DNA of 64,000 nt. Origin: Candidatus Gastranaerophilales bacterium. Lineage in GTDB: Bacteria; Cyanobacteriota; Vampirovibrionia; Gastranaerophilales; Gastranaerophilaceae. The stretch spans positions 124,001-188,000 of the forward strand of contig CALVBN010000003.1 in the NCBI GenBank assembly GCA_944325785.1. The letters are read 5' to 3'. Both the position numbers and the translations under genes were made by a program. The stretch's first letter is position 1. The number at the start of each line of letters is the position of its first letter. Positions 27,001 to 33,650 of the stretch are shown here, one piece after another. The notes under the pieces were generated by a model, which was not told the DNA's origin, made no database searches, and saw only the letters and a list, made by a program, of their open reading frames with translations.

Positions 27001-29035
27001 ATATTATGTCTATAATAACGGCGTAAGGTATACAGCTCTGATTTCTTCGGACGAAACTTTAGGCTCATTTATGGATACTCTTGCAAGTTTTGGACTTGAA
27101 ACAAGCCTTGTAGACGGACCTAATGGAGCTGTGCTTTCAATCGTCGGCAAGGGTGATTCATATATTGCAAAATCTACAAGCACAACTAATGCGTCAAATG
27201 TTGTTGATGTTTTGTTTAATAATGCTCAGCCTTCTGAAAAATATGAATATAAGGGACTTGAACAAACTTCTGAGATAGTTACTACATATTCTGCAGCAAC
27301 AGAAGAAACGCTATTGAGCTATTTTGATAACGGGCTTCTGCTTGCAGAAGGAGATTTGTCGGTTACTGTAAATGGACAGACAAGTATAATTAAAATAGGT
27401 GCGGATGAAACATTCGGCTCATTACTGCAAAAATTCCGTGATTTAGGACTTGAGGCTACTTTGAATAATGGACAAATTATGATTCAAAGCGGTTTTGATA
27501 CATTTACTATAAATACAAACGGAACAACCTCAAATCTTATGGCTACAGTCGGGCTGGTTTATCATGATGATTTAGGCGGATATGGAGCAAGCAGTGATAC
27601 GGTTAAAGCTACAACAACAAATATAGAAGAAAAAACGCTTTCTGTTTCTAATTATGCGGATTTATCGACGCAAATGGGACTGCTAAATATCTCTGACGGC
27701 TCTTTGACTGTTTATAGAGACGGAGAAAAAGCTACTATTCAAATTAATTCAAATGAAACATTTGGTGATTTGAGAACAAGACTTTCTACAGCATTCTCAG
27801 ATTTGGAATTGGCTTTTGAAGATGGATATTTGTCAATCTATTCAAAAGACGGAAGGTCAGTAGAAGTTGGCTCAACTACTGATACAAGTAATTTCTCTGC
27901 GATAACAGGTATTGCTAAACAAGAAGACGGTGCTTCAAGAAGTGCAAGGGAATTGTACTGTGTGAACAGCGATTCTGTGGTTACGGCATCAGGTCTGTTC
28001 AGAAGAGGCAATGTAACGGAAGGTACATTCTATGTTGGTGATGCTATGTTTACGGTCACAAGCACTACAACGCTTGCAAATTTGATTTCGCAGATAAATT
28101 CAAGCGATGAAGCGAATGCTACTGCTTATTGGGACAATATTGACGGTAAATTTGTTATAAAATCAAGAACAACCGGCTCTGCTCTCGTAAATATTGAGGC
28201 AGGAACTAGTAACTTTACTGATATTATGGGCTATACAACTTCTGAATGGAATGCTGACGGCAGTCTTGATGTTACTAGGATGAATGTTGATACACAAGAA
28301 ATCGGCGATAATGCGAAAGTTACAATTAACGGAACTTCTTATACATCAACATCAAATACAATTACAAGTGATATCTCTAGGATTAAAGGTTTGACTATAA
28401 ACCTAAAAGGTCTGACAGAAGGTTCTGCTGTAACACTTACCGTAGAACGTGATAAAGAAACTCTTGCAAATGCAATATCTGATGTTGTTGATTCTTATAA
28501 TGAATTGATGAAGAATGTAGATGAATCAATTGCTGTTGGCGGAGATTTACATGATGAAACAACGCTAAAACTCATAAGGAATCAACTCAGAAGTATCATG
28601 ACAAGTTCAGATATTGGCACAACTATTTTCAAAAATCTTGATTCAATAGGTATTTCAGTTGATTCTGCAAGTGCAAATAATATTTCAACAAGCAATGAAA
28701 GCATTATCAGCTTAACCTTTGACAAGGATAAGTTTATTCAAGCATATGAAGCAGATCAAGATGCCGTAAAAGACCTGCTTATCGGTGGTGATACTAATAC
28801 AGGTATATTTACCAAGGCAGAACAGCTTGTTGAATCAGCACTGCAGTCTGTAACAGGCTACTTTGATTCTGCAGACAGATCTTTTGATAGAGAAATCAGT
28901 CGTTTGGATGACAAAATAACCAAAGCAAATAAAGAAGTCGAAAGATACAGAGAACGCTTAGAAGCAAAATTCGCGGCGATGGACTTGTTAATCGCACAAA
29001 TGCAGCAACAATACAGCACCTTCCTTACAACATAA
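15017..29035 (+). CDS. fliD: Giant flagellar cap protein FliD with IN-motif repeats and GLUG insertions
   Basis: FliD caps the growing filament. The first 110 or so residues (GLASGLDTSSWVESLVALKQ) and the last 350 or so (NAISDVVDSYNELM through a final coiled coil ending QQQYSTFLTT) are canonical. Between them the usual few hundred residues are replaced by more than 4000: about 30 degenerate modules of 90-120 aa of the flagellin hook IN type (pattern LxDLGIxxG, a VNG-like strand, TIGDLxxxLxxYGIxAS, LTIxG, a YIxG/LG ending). Three cassettes of about 360 aa, at roughly residues 1250-1625, 1745-2115 and 2240-2600, carry GLUG motifs (GGIVG, GLFG) as in beta-helix adhesins. Total is 4672 aa against 450-700 in typical FliD. 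The start is GTG with AGGA 8 nt before. The frame is open throughout, so it looks functional. It was assigned from both termini; the middle function (adhesion) is inference. Confidence 0.93.
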   Translation: MTISFSGLASGLDTSSWVESLVALKQAKVETLETEKEDVLSLQETLSSIKSFFSSFRSMLEKVTDAKFGVASMDLFAQNLATSSNLDVLTASATTEAEEGTYDVLVDQLASETQAVSNYSYMTTIIQTTTATGDSKLINLGVKAGNIGVNVNGVERGITITENDTISTFIEKLKNIGVEASFNEETGIFSINVDDDDINDIDGTGIVDALHLEGVNEGYTSNSLQTSKTDTVFSAATESTLLSELGVNAGVITVEANDTSYNITIYDTSTLGTFITDLRACNIDATLDSNGIFTISDAEITSEGATNILDALGLTADVSEKSQITGDLTHMTIVTQTTTATSSTLLRDINGGTAIANGQTVIVRNSNNEYTTITVGTTTTIGELLQDMSNAGLYAAINNDGTVEITGGTITGGTFDAVEALGLEKEPYSAMVTGDALTETVEVRNPVTLETRLVDDLKVTEGYLEVTDADGNKEYLKIYSGQTIADLMTALANYGLSTDLDEETGILSITGGAFKTLTDADVQALVNDGTIRETDSRYIHGTNLLECLYGAGTISTDHITVASTYSKTQALSHSVINTINASLTTTLGDLGLNAGTAVFDVRGENRTINVTAGMTIEELMEALANQGIASSWDNEHSKITIENSTLAGGTSNLADVLNLTETISGKYTTSDQLYARETLTIDATRDTVLADYGITNSMSTADRTVNLYDSDGNLVASTVVGEGTTIGNLLDFINNQTDISASLQNGILTIHNGYIENSALETAMGLETSNKSSYVLGSQMTVTTTAAVTGETTLGSIISTLGTTDKVAGGYNLNFNGTDLAVSADTTINELINMIYDNGGTASLDNTGRLSVNGGTLTGSVAEALGIKSVTHTSSVSASGETLFTEEEVYADRDTTLAELGINDSSYVINDNLGNALTTINVSGTTTLGTFLDTLKANGIDGVIANGVISLESLEGKYITGALANALGITVNTTTDVVNTSQSSTAPVTHTGTVTADITTTLGEIGAVTAGGGEELLIYNSDQVCIATISSLTTSSTIGDLFDVLGAYGIQGSIINGVISLYSESGSYAAGEIMDNLGITVESGINTTFTIGQTITSSDRITYTDNTVATEDSLMLGLMPGSLSSLVVDVRHYEPDGSFSSIGSITITNSTTIGDFFDQLKQYQINGSIDDGVITLTSEEGNGVNHAYLQTYLGFDIHEVNVTITTGATSTSTTAITYTTVEVMTEDTKLGDIFNTYKIDTTMEAVMRGGAMTGSVIGISTADELQYLATLVNSGNYMTGKTLVLTDDIDLSGITDWTSIGARNYFNGTFDGQGHTISNLTQSLNDGTAEYGGLFGRASDSSTIKNIKLDNVNIKNGIVAQTNTDIDYIGAVVGYSTGGISGISVTNLAINDGLSSSGSAYIGGIAGFARFISDCYVQGSIQARISMADSALQLVVGGIVGLFKSYNSSINECNAVVDIETQFTNPLLLKQQKVGGIVGLISTPNAYTYSIRNSSFTGELRGHDEGIGGIVGELEYTGTSTAPAIILNIQNCIDHSSWYTGAAAAYRGYAMLGAQTNLSSNVNINVTNSFSDANLADQKGFICSGAATVNLTNSDYKRGGSLYQAMVDSGYDMSMWDANGNVITSGGRYHMAVYDKNGNQLTSVEFSDETTIEDIMNALRPYGDVSLIDGVLTFTGTDGNLMVGGLAEALGIGVVKQISTVTVGTTVTSTAAITYTEVTTATRDTQIGDIITTYKIDGTITASGVTGTIIGISTAQELEWLADAVNRGNSMHGKTIVLTDNIDMSGITDWTAIGDRYVFNGTFDGQGHTISNLTVTSINPSSTSATLEGVGLFGCLGNATIKNININNFNMRATHSDGTLGSAAFLANMLSNGYSANISGITVANSTLNGAGGGILYMSYGNVTISDCFVQFNATTPNDTNVYVLGGIIAFAGMAGLRDTYINGCSSVLSANGAYYLAGGIVGRNATGNNNETTIKDCAAQGTIRSTRSSTMKGIGGIVGNHCIARNGISSELNINNVYSNMSLSSYNNSAAIAGIVSIDRDYTGTWDGTANNTVRISDAYSSGSYQTYYLAQADYATVSTSNVQNNTSVSQFATIAAQRGFSPVDWDYASGLTTNTFAGPYQLIVKDKNGKQLYSSANQWDKHTTLGEVMDVLKKYGDVTLIDGVLTFKGTDGNFITGLFAEDLGIETVETTTNKTVGTTATSTAAITYTEVTTATKDTTVGDLLHTYKIDGTITASGVTGNVIGISTAQDLVNLATLVNNGNTMNGKTFVLTDDIDLAGIAWKCIGYDYSHAFEGNFDGQGHVISHLTQVYDPSIDGTMGGLFGKVGGSYGTSEIKNITFEGVTIRATTTSTDILAANIGVLAGEYWGGEVSNITVRNFCITVDGSNNLGCKLGGIIGYGVTNITNCQTSGRIDAQDESVNAGGLVGLYGYGTPYTISQSHSSVYFANIGTGGAGPSYVGGIVGLMDVNPDINYRFTVQDCSFSGYFETITDDSISAGIVGAIGGSGRTTLNITNCITQSSSNMKSACFVGMQSNTTSTDSINISNTFVMGGATGKPMVGSGVAQVALNNSGVTSNYYQSAMTSGLDMTIRQENGCIITSSEINKLELVKDGLVRRSYTFGDNDTIQDIIDFLDDYGDVTFSDGRLTFEGYDGYWLTGGLADVLGINVTYQTSTITVGKTVVSSRSITHATDGTIATNSSTLYDIQALNIYGTGTMRVMKNNELYTITLTSSTTIGDMLLYLHDYGIEGSLINGTLTIAGTEDAYIYSMNSSVAQSLKLPGYGPSTFTTSAVVTTYANTVSRELSQSSLATATTSTTLDNFVRRIYQNTMFGSRLDMGAATYLTITVSASETLHTLTFETAKTTIGDVFAALASFDITGTIRNGSVTFTGTEDSYIVTNLQIYGPGYRNDSFEDAFNITAFSTRTVRSQTTVTNDESDVLRSSAVVTATGSTTWSELGFVENSATTITVTASDGTIHDIIIDTDLSLADFFNELNGYGINASIENGSVTISGTDKAYINDGIAQLVLLAAFRLGSPYFNTTTAETTYTNDESDYFASTITGELTTSTLFSELNVGADGYVTVNSNGTEYIVTVTPDMSVDDLISTLAGFGISGSVKDGKLTFVGTENGYITGMSTNIQNALALQVGDGYTYEMTEERHITTTSDELTEEIINTLSTSTTFDDLGLTGNNYITVVSNGTEHIITITPEMTVDDMISTIAGFGISGSVIDGKLTFSADVDSYIKDMSQDLKDALKLEAGDGNSWTTVEGATWVNSDSNDLTVEKDDMIITGDTVLSTIDGFTGGNLIVHQADGRFVTINVDATGTLDDFFKQIADYGLVGSVDSEGRVTVTGVGNVYLQAASGGSNILTSLNMNNVIYNVQTIRSNSTSDTLSHTIQVAASGSTTLDDLALSSGDEITFNGAGNVSLVLETTSDAGNQHITLTFSRTSSLYDVIDKLAEYGINASVDAMGRFSITSSTLTDFDISGELGDFLMGAYHKEYGEDTTYNVSTNLVQETIVNMKDSDLLSQFGVTGGNILITQQGVNYTVNVDMTNIVTVGDFRNLLAQYGFTTSIDDHGRLSVSGVGESYLSSIAGGSNILDVFGLTDWTLGEITQQSDHLTDTEVIVHAITMQDKISELTDAAGNNLGITAGQIYVYQDGTRSTLNIDTNDTLETLAAKLSQYGITLGISQEGRIYFDGNNNSYLTTDGLSSANASNILEKIGAAGDWETRYDSTSAILDYTEKVNNVVTGSTKLSDLQDAAGNNLGITEGTYYVYSNGVRNTETITADMTVNDLMATLAYYGLVADIDENGSISVGAYNNTYLATSALAGQNSNIVSTLFAEWDFVNIYTSNGLDVPQDVIEAIDRDTKLSDINEGTYQDGYITVVKDGIQTNISLTADDTVGTLMDELALYGFESVINENGQLIIKNTGNSLLQNYTGPEKASNVLDLLGIGLNDWISTDSYKSSTINVVQTSTLDVSATRDTLMSELGVSTGEYYVYNNGVRYTALISSDETLGSFMDTLASFGLETSLVDGPNGAVLSIVGKGDSYIAKSTSTTNASNVVDVLFNNAQPSEKYEYKGLEQTSEIVTTYSAATEETLLSYFDNGLLLAEGDLSVTVNGQTSIIKIGADETFGSLLQKFRDLGLEATLNNGQIMIQSGFDTFTINTNGTTSNLMATVGLVYHDDLGGYGASSDTVKATTTNIEEKTLSVSNYADLSTQMGLLNISDGSLTVYRDGEKATIQINSNETFGDLRTRLSTAFSDLELAFEDGYLSIYSKDGRSVEVGSTTDTSNFSAITGIAKQEDGASRSARELYCVNSDSVVTASGLFRRGNVTEGTFYVGDAMFTVTSTTTLANLISQINSSDEANATAYWDNIDGKFVIKSRTTGSALVNIEAGTSNFTDIMGYTTSEWNADGSLDVTRMNVDTQEIGDNAKVTINGTSYTSTSNTITSDISRIKGLTINLKGLTEGSAVTLTVERDKETLANAISDVVDSYNELMKNVDESIAVGGDLHDETTLKLIRNQLRSIMTSSDIGTTIFKNLDSIGISVDSASANNISTSNESIISLTFDKDKFIQAYEADQDAVKDLLIGGDTNTGIFTKAEQLVESALQSVTGYFDSADRSFDREISRLDDKITKANKEVERYRERLEAKFAAMDLLIAQMQQQYSTFLTT

Positions 29036-29187
29036 GGGGTAAATGGTTCGGACTTGCATTGTTTGCGGTATGTAAATTAACTGTGTGACTCGTGAATTGG
29101 GGTTATAAAAAGATTAGTGTGTGCCTTTTTATGTAATTGTTGTCTGTAGGGATAGCAGATGTAGTATGCTTATGTCTTTTAACAACT

Positions 29188-29221
29188 CGAGAGCCCCTCT
29201 TCGGGGCTCTCGATCATTTTT
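29188..29221 (+). terminator. fliD terminator, left end of a large inverted repeat
   Basis: A 10-bp stem CGAGAGCCCC/GGGGCTCTCG (29188-29197 with 29203-29212) is followed by ATCATTTTT. The same hairpin recurs inverted at 33205-33233. It also lies past the stop of the converging MGM paralogue and could serve both. Confidence 0.85.
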
Positions 29222-29480
29222 CGACTATGTATTATCCCATAACAGGGGTTTACTTTATTTTTCTCTTTAACCAGAGAATGTTTTGTAAGAAGCTTCGATG
29301 TTATCGTTGATAACCTTGTCAACAGCTTCGATTTCTGTTGTAATCTGAGTTCTTTCATTATCAAGTCTTTGAAGTTTTAATTCAAGGTTTCTGTCTTCCT
29401 GTTGGATTATAGATGTCTGTGCATTTATTTCTTGATTTTTCTTATCATACAAATACTGCTGATATTCATATTCATTATAT
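29188..29480. repeat. Inverted-repeat arm (3' ends of MGM paralogues), left
   Basis: The hairpin, the trailer sequence and the last 70 or so codons of the left paralogue match 32940-33233 in inverse, including the trailer GTTATGGGATAATACATAGT and the identical end EASYKTFSG. Confidence 0.85.
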
Positions 29481-30718
29481 GCGTCTTCATATAAAGCAGT
29501 ATCTGTAACTTCTTTTGCTGAAACATCAATTGTTGTATATGACAGGGGCTCACCATTTTCGTCATATGTTGATGGAATATCAATTGATGTTATTCTGCCG
29601 GAAGCCGGGTCAAATGTTAATTTGCTCTTATCATATGAAACATTTTTTGTGAATTGCCCGTTTGCAATATAATCATATGTTGTACAAGTATTATTAGAAC
29701 CAACTGTAGCTCGTTCAACTTCTGATTTTAGCGCAAAATGTATATTATGGTTATCATCAAAGTAGACATAAAAATCATCTACTGTGTAAGGCTCTCCATT
29801 AGCCTTTTTTAAACCGGAATTTTCTATTGCTATTACATATCCGTCATACTCATCTTGTGTAACAATGTCAGTAGAAAGCTTATAAGCAGTCTTACCCGCA
29901 ATTGTATAACCGGTATCATTTGAAACAGTTATCGTGGATTGACCATTTTCATCTTTCATAAAAAACGGACCTTTACTTTCAACCAAAGTGTACAATCCAT
30001 CTCCAGCTTCTTGTACAGCACCTTCAACTTGAGTACAAAGTTCCCCGCTTTCTGTATAAATATTGCTAATTTGAGCAGAAGTAAATTTTTTTGGCTCACC
30101 AGCTGTTTCTGAGAAACCATTAACTCCAAAATATTCATTCTCTTCTGTTTCTTCAGGTTTTGTGCTAGAAAATACATAATATCCGCCAGTATATGTTTCG
30201 TCTTCATCACCGCCTTTTATATATTGTCCTTTTTCATTAACGATATAATATTCGCCGCTTGAAGGCTTAGAGGTTTGCTCTATCAAATATCCTTGAGGAT
30301 TTTCATCTTCAGTTTTTTCATAACCGGTAACAGTTTCAGTATATGTTGTTGAAACGGGAGTAGCTTTGAATGTTTCAGAGCCCTCTGTTGTTGTTTTATA
30401 GCCATTGTTTTGTGTAAGAGAATGACCATAATCAGTATAACCAAGTGTTACATTGTATAATCCGTCACTTCCTGGTTTTACATCGCTTGCATCAAATGAA
30501 TAGCTTACAGTACCGGCAGTGCCTGTATATTGAATTGTTGTATAATCACTTGTTGATGGAGGAGTCGGCACCTGCATCTCAAGCAAACTATTATACAATG
30601 CTGTTGCTTGTTGAGATAAAATAGTTCTTTCTTGGTTGATTTGTTGACCTTGATACTCGAGGTTTGATTGTCTAGCCTGTAGACTTAATAACCTTGCTTG
30701 TGATGCTGACATACCCAT
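29267..30718 (-). CDS. MGM-family coiled-coil protein, sigma28-dependent (left paralogue)
   Basis: This 483-aa protein begins MGMSASQARLLSLQARQSNL, with a helical N-terminus to about residue 60. Its middle (about 65-395) is variable and beta-rich, with Gly, Tyr, Thr and Glu. A long C-terminal coiled coil (LELKLQRLDNERTQITTEIE) ends EASYKTFSG. Helical ends around a variable centre resemble flagellar axial proteins, but no named family is recognised. The ends are almost identical to the divergent paralogue at 31613 while the centres share little. AAAGGAG stands before the ATG. A sigma28-type promoter lies about 100 nt upstream, tying it to flagellar expression. Confidence 0.85.
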   Translation of the reverse strand: MGMSASQARLLSLQARQSNLEYQGQQINQERTILSQQATALYNSLLEMQVPTPPSTSDYTTIQYTGTAGTVSYSFDASDVKPGSDGLYNVTLGYTDYGHSLTQNNGYKTTTEGSETFKATPVSTTYTETVTGYEKTEDENPQGYLIEQTSKPSSGEYYIVNEKGQYIKGGDEDETYTGGYYVFSSTKPEETEENEYFGVNGFSETAGEPKKFTSAQISNIYTESGELCTQVEGAVQEAGDGLYTLVESKGPFFMKDENGQSTITVSNDTGYTIAGKTAYKLSTDIVTQDEYDGYVIAIENSGLKKANGEPYTVDDFYVYFDDNHNIHFALKSEVERATVGSNNTCTTYDYIANGQFTKNVSYDKSKLTFDPASGRITSIDIPSTYDENGEPLSYTTIDVSAKEVTDTALYEDAYNEYEYQQYLYDKKNQEINAQTSIIQQEDRNLELKLQRLDNERTQITTEIEAVDKVINDNIEASYKTFSG

Positions 30719-30795
30719 AATTGCGTCTCCTTTTTCCTTTTTTATTTAAATTTTGTGTTACTTCTAATGTTACTTAATGCCTATTGTGTTACATT
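30540..30795. repeat. Inverted-repeat arm (5' ends of MGM paralogues), left
   Basis: The first 60 or so codons and about 77 bp of leader match 31537-31800 in inverse almost perfectly. The leader includes AATGTAACACAATA and two further GTAACA motifs. Similarity stops at 30795/31537. Confidence 0.85.
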
Positions 30796-30825
30796 CTTTC
30801 TTGTTTTTCTGTTGCTTTAATATGT

Positions 30826-30852
30826 ATTACGGCATTTTTCGAGAAAACTTTA
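30826..30852 (-). promoter_or_regulatory. Sigma28 (FliA)-type promoter of left paralogue
   Basis: Read on the minus strand: TAAAGTTT (30852-30845), 11 nt, GCCGTAAT (30833-30826). The divergent paralogue lacks an equivalent. Confidence 0.8.
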
Positions 30853-30920
30853 GGATTTTAAAGAAAATTGTTACATTTCGTTACATATGTTGTAATTTAT
30901 TGTGTATAGACATACCATAC

Positions 30921-31493
30921 TAACCCTCTCCACGGGGGAGGGCAGAATTTCTTAGTGAACGACTAGTGAGCTTAGAAATTCGGGTGGGGGCTGAATAAAA
31001 CTAAGGTTTCATACTAAAAATTCTAAGCAATTCATTATAAACATCATCAAATTTATTATCAATATCATTATTCCAAAATCTAATAACTTGATATCCCAAA
31101 GAATTCAAATATTCTGTACGTTTTTTGTCATATTCCGCGTTTTTTTCGCTATTGTGCTGACCGCCGTCAATTTCTATTATTATTTTCTTGCTTCTGCAGA
31201 TAAAATCGACAATATAACAACCGATTGGATACTGACGACGGATTTCATATCCAAGAAATCCGTGATTTCTTAACAACTGCCACATTTTTCTTTCTTGAGG
31301 CGTTAAGTTTTTTCTTAATTCTCTTGCTTTTTCAAGGTTTGGTTTCATGTGAATAATTTTATCATAAATGAGGTTAAGCAGGTTATATTTACAGGACCAT
31401 CTTTTTTATTCTTTAAGAAAAGCCCCCGCCCGAATTTCTAAGCTCACTAGCCGTTCGCTAAGAAATTCTGCCCTCCCCCGCGGAGAGGGGCTA
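30921..31493. mobile_element. DUF559 gene flanked by 72-bp inverted repeats
   Basis: Left arm 30921-30992 and right arm 31421-31493 are inverted copies differing at about four bases and one indel. Each contains a CCCTCTCC/GGGGGAGGG palindrome and a GAATTTCTTAG/CTTAGAAATTC palindrome. They enclose 428 bp with one gene. A related solo palindrome is at 45985-46030. No target-site duplication is evident, so transposition is inference. Confidence 0.55.
31001..31348 (-). CDS. DUF559 family endonuclease (Vsr/PD-(D/E)XK-like)
   Basis: At 115 aa it begins with ARELRKNLTPQERKMWQLLR and contains GYEIRRQYPIGCYIVDFICR and IIIEIDGGQH. These are the conserved blocks of DUF559, related to very-short-patch repair endonucleases. 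The Asp and the ExDGGQH motif expected of the catalytic site are present, so it appears intact. It lies between long inverted repeats in the spacer of two divergent paralogues, on the minus strand. Its function is unknown; a solitary nuclease inside inverted repeats suggests self-mobilisation or DNA repair, but this is inference. No Shine-Dalgarno is obvious. Confidence 0.85.
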   Translation of the reverse strand: MKPNLEKARELRKNLTPQERKMWQLLRNHGFLGYEIRRQYPIGCYIVDFICRSKKIIIEIDGGQHNSEKNAEYDKKRTEYLNSLGYQVIRFWNNDIDNKFDDVYNELLRIFSMKP

Positions 31494-31536
31494 AGGCACT
31501 TTAATTATCTATCATTAAACCTTAATTTTGTCCCCT

Positions 31537-31800
31537 AATGTAACACAATAGGCATTAAGTAACATTAGAAGTAACACAAAATTTAAATAAAAAGGAAAAA
31601 GGAGACGCAATTATGGGTATGTCAGCATCACAAGCAAGGTTATTAAGTCTACAGGCTAGACAATCAAACCTCGAGTATCAAGGTCAACAAATCAACCAGG
31701 AAAGAACTATTTTATCTCAGCAATGTACAGATTTGTATAACAGTTTATTGTCAATGACAGTGCCGACTCCACCATCTACAAATGATTATACAACTATTCA
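31537..31800. repeat. Inverted-repeat arm (5' ends of MGM paralogues), right
   Basis: This is the inverse counterpart of 30540-30795. Upstream of 31537 the similarity ends, 44 bp from the right DUF559 repeat, and the sigma28 promoter present on the left is absent. Confidence 0.85.
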
Positions 31801-33148
31801 ATACTCCGGCACTGATGGTGCATCTACTTTTACATTAGGTAATATTGTACCATCTGGAGACACATATACTGTAGAAATGAATTACAAAAAAACCGGTCAC
31901 TATCTTGAAGAAATGGGAACTGCTGCGGTTTCAGAAGTTCCGCAAATGATAAACCTAAAAGAAGCCGAAGGACTTTCTAGCACAGCAACACCATACTACG
32001 ATAAGCCAGCCTCCGCTATCGGTAGTTCTACAGTTGCTGAAGGAGCCAATGTAATGTGCAAAGTCAGCAGCGATTATAAATTAGAAGATGGCGAAGCTTT
32101 TTATGAACTAAAAGATGGTAAATTTTTCTCCATCGCCTCTGCTGATGATGCAGAAAATAAAAATAATCTGTATGTTATGAGAAAAGCTAAAAACAAAACA
32201 GATGACACTGAAGCGAACTTTTCTTCAACAGACTTTTTAATCGGCAATTCTGAGCAAAAAAGCTATAAATCTGGAGGTATAAAAGATTCTGACAGATTTA
32301 ATTATTATGCAATTGATGAGAGTGGAAATGCAGTTAGAATTGACTCATCAAATGTAAATGACTATTTTGAAAAATTAGATGATGGCACATATGGACTCAA
32401 ATCCGGAGCTACAGTTTTAGAAAAAACTGCAAATGGCGGTACTGAATACAAAAACCCTGACTATGGCAACTATAGTTATTATGTCGAAGGCCAACCTTGT
32501 ATGTCATTATCAGAAGCGCAAAAATCCGGCAGAATCGGTTCTACTGCAACATACAACAATTACATAGAAGCAATAAAAGATGCATACCCAGAGTATACGG
32601 ATAAAACAAATGCTGAAATTGAGGCAGATTTTAAAGTATACTTTACAAAAAATGACAGCGGTCTGCAGGTCCCACACTTTGTAATGACATCAGATCTGGA
32701 GTCCGGTATGACAGATGCTACAGGCTCAAAATATGTAACAACATATGATTACAGTGCAAACGGAACATATACATCAACCGTAAAACAAGATCAATGCCAG
32801 CTTACATTTGATACTTCCGGAAGAATTACGGAAATTAAAGTTCCAAGATTAGACGCAGACGGCAATATTTTAGGCTACAAACCGATTTCTTTGGAAGCAT
32901 CTACTGTTACAGACACTAATGCATATCAAGACGCATACAACAAATATGAATATGCAATGTACGAATATGATAAGAAAAATCAAGAAATCAATGCTAAAAC
33001 AGAAATTATCCAGCAAGAAGATAAAAACCTTGAATTAAAGCTTCAAAGGCTTGATAACGAAAGAACACAGATTACAACAGAAATTGAAGCTGTTGATAAG
33101 GTTATTAATGATAACATCGAAGCTTCTTACAAAACATTCTCAGGTTAA
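31613..33148 (+). CDS. MGM-family coiled-coil protein (right paralogue)
   Basis: This 511-aa protein has the same ends as the left paralogue (MGMSASQARLLSLQARQSNL and LQRLDNERTQITTEIEAVDK to EASYKTFSG) and a different, longer centre (about residues 65-420, acidic and Tyr/Ser/Asp-rich). GGAAAAAGGAGACG precedes the ATG. Its leader carries the shared GTAACA motifs, but no TAAAGTTT/GCCGTAAT promoter is visible, so it may be silent, differently regulated, or switched on by recombination across the inverted repeats. Location and partners are unknown; filament association is inferred only from the family context. Confidence 0.82.
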   Translation: MGMSASQARLLSLQARQSNLEYQGQQINQERTILSQQCTDLYNSLLSMTVPTPPSTNDYTTIQYSGTDGASTFTLGNIVPSGDTYTVEMNYKKTGHYLEEMGTAAVSEVPQMINLKEAEGLSSTATPYYDKPASAIGSSTVAEGANVMCKVSSDYKLEDGEAFYELKDGKFFSIASADDAENKNNLYVMRKAKNKTDDTEANFSSTDFLIGNSEQKSYKSGGIKDSDRFNYYAIDESGNAVRIDSSNVNDYFEKLDDGTYGLKSGATVLEKTANGGTEYKNPDYGNYSYYVEGQPCMSLSEAQKSGRIGSTATYNNYIEAIKDAYPEYTDKTNAEIEADFKVYFTKNDSGLQVPHFVMTSDLESGMTDATGSKYVTTYDYSANGTYTSTVKQDQCQLTFDTSGRITEIKVPRLDADGNILGYKPISLEASTVTDTNAYQDAYNKYEYAMYEYDKKNQEINAKTEIIQQEDKNLELKLQRLDNERTQITTEIEAVDKVINDNIEASYKTFSG

Positions 33149-33233
33149 TCGAAGATACCCCCAGTTTACCACCCTGTTATGGGATAATACATAGTCGAAA
33201 AATGATCGAGAGCCCCGATGAGGGGCTCTCGAT
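32940..33233. repeat. Inverted-repeat arm (3' ends of MGM paralogues), right
   Basis: This is the inverse counterpart of 29188-29480, covering the last 70 or so codons, the trailer and the hairpin. Confidence 0.85.
33205..33233. terminator. Terminator hairpin, right end of the inverted repeat
   Basis: A 12-bp stem ATCGAGAGCCCC (33205-33216) pairs with 33222-33233. The T-run (CATTTTT on the minus strand) faces the MGM gene, so it best terminates the minus-strand gene 33319-33639; as a stem it can also stall the plus transcript. Confidence 0.75.
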
Positions 33234-33318
33234 TTAACCATGTCGTAAAAAGGTCCTTTGTGTATGGAGCAATGAACAAGTATAAACTTCCTTATTTATA
33301 ATAGTTATTAACCCCCTT

Positions 33319-33639
33319 TTATACATGGTAAGAGACCGTAGAATCTTCCGGTAACGGGTTATCCAATGTATATTCCCCATTTTCTCCTCTTAGTTCGCTT
33401 AAGATTTCTTGCGCTTTAGATAATGAAACACCATATTCGTCAGCGATATCCTGTGCAGTCATTGTTGATGACATTTCATCTTGTCTTAATTCCGAAAGGA
33501 TTTCATTGGTTGACTTTGTTGTTGTTTCTTCTGTTGATGAAGATGTTGTTGACGCATTTGCCGTTGTTGTGTCAGTTGAGTTCTGAATAACATTAAGAAA
33601 ATTTGCGCCTGATAGTGATGAACTGATTCCTTCTGTCAT
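33319..33639 (-). CDS. Small Thr/Ser-rich protein, unknown function
   Basis: The 106-aa product has no signal peptide. Residues 1-45 are Ser/Thr-rich and probably disordered. Residues 45-90 contain a helix-turn-helix-like stretch (TAQDIADEYGVSLSKAQEIL) of the kind found in small DNA-binding or adaptor proteins, but no family is recognised. GGAGG stands before the ATG. The promoter (TTGACA-17-TATTAT) is strong, and a palindrome with MarR-like half-sites covers the transcription start, so it is probably repressed by a MarR-type protein. It lies beside the MGM pair and shares the terminator. Confidence 0.7.
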   Translation of the reverse strand: MTEGISSSLSGANFLNVIQNSTDTTTANASTTSSSTEETTTKSTNEILSELRQDEMSSTMTAQDIADEYGVSLSKAQEILSELRGENGEYTLDNPLPEDSTVSYHV

Positions 33640-33650
33640 AATTAACCTCC

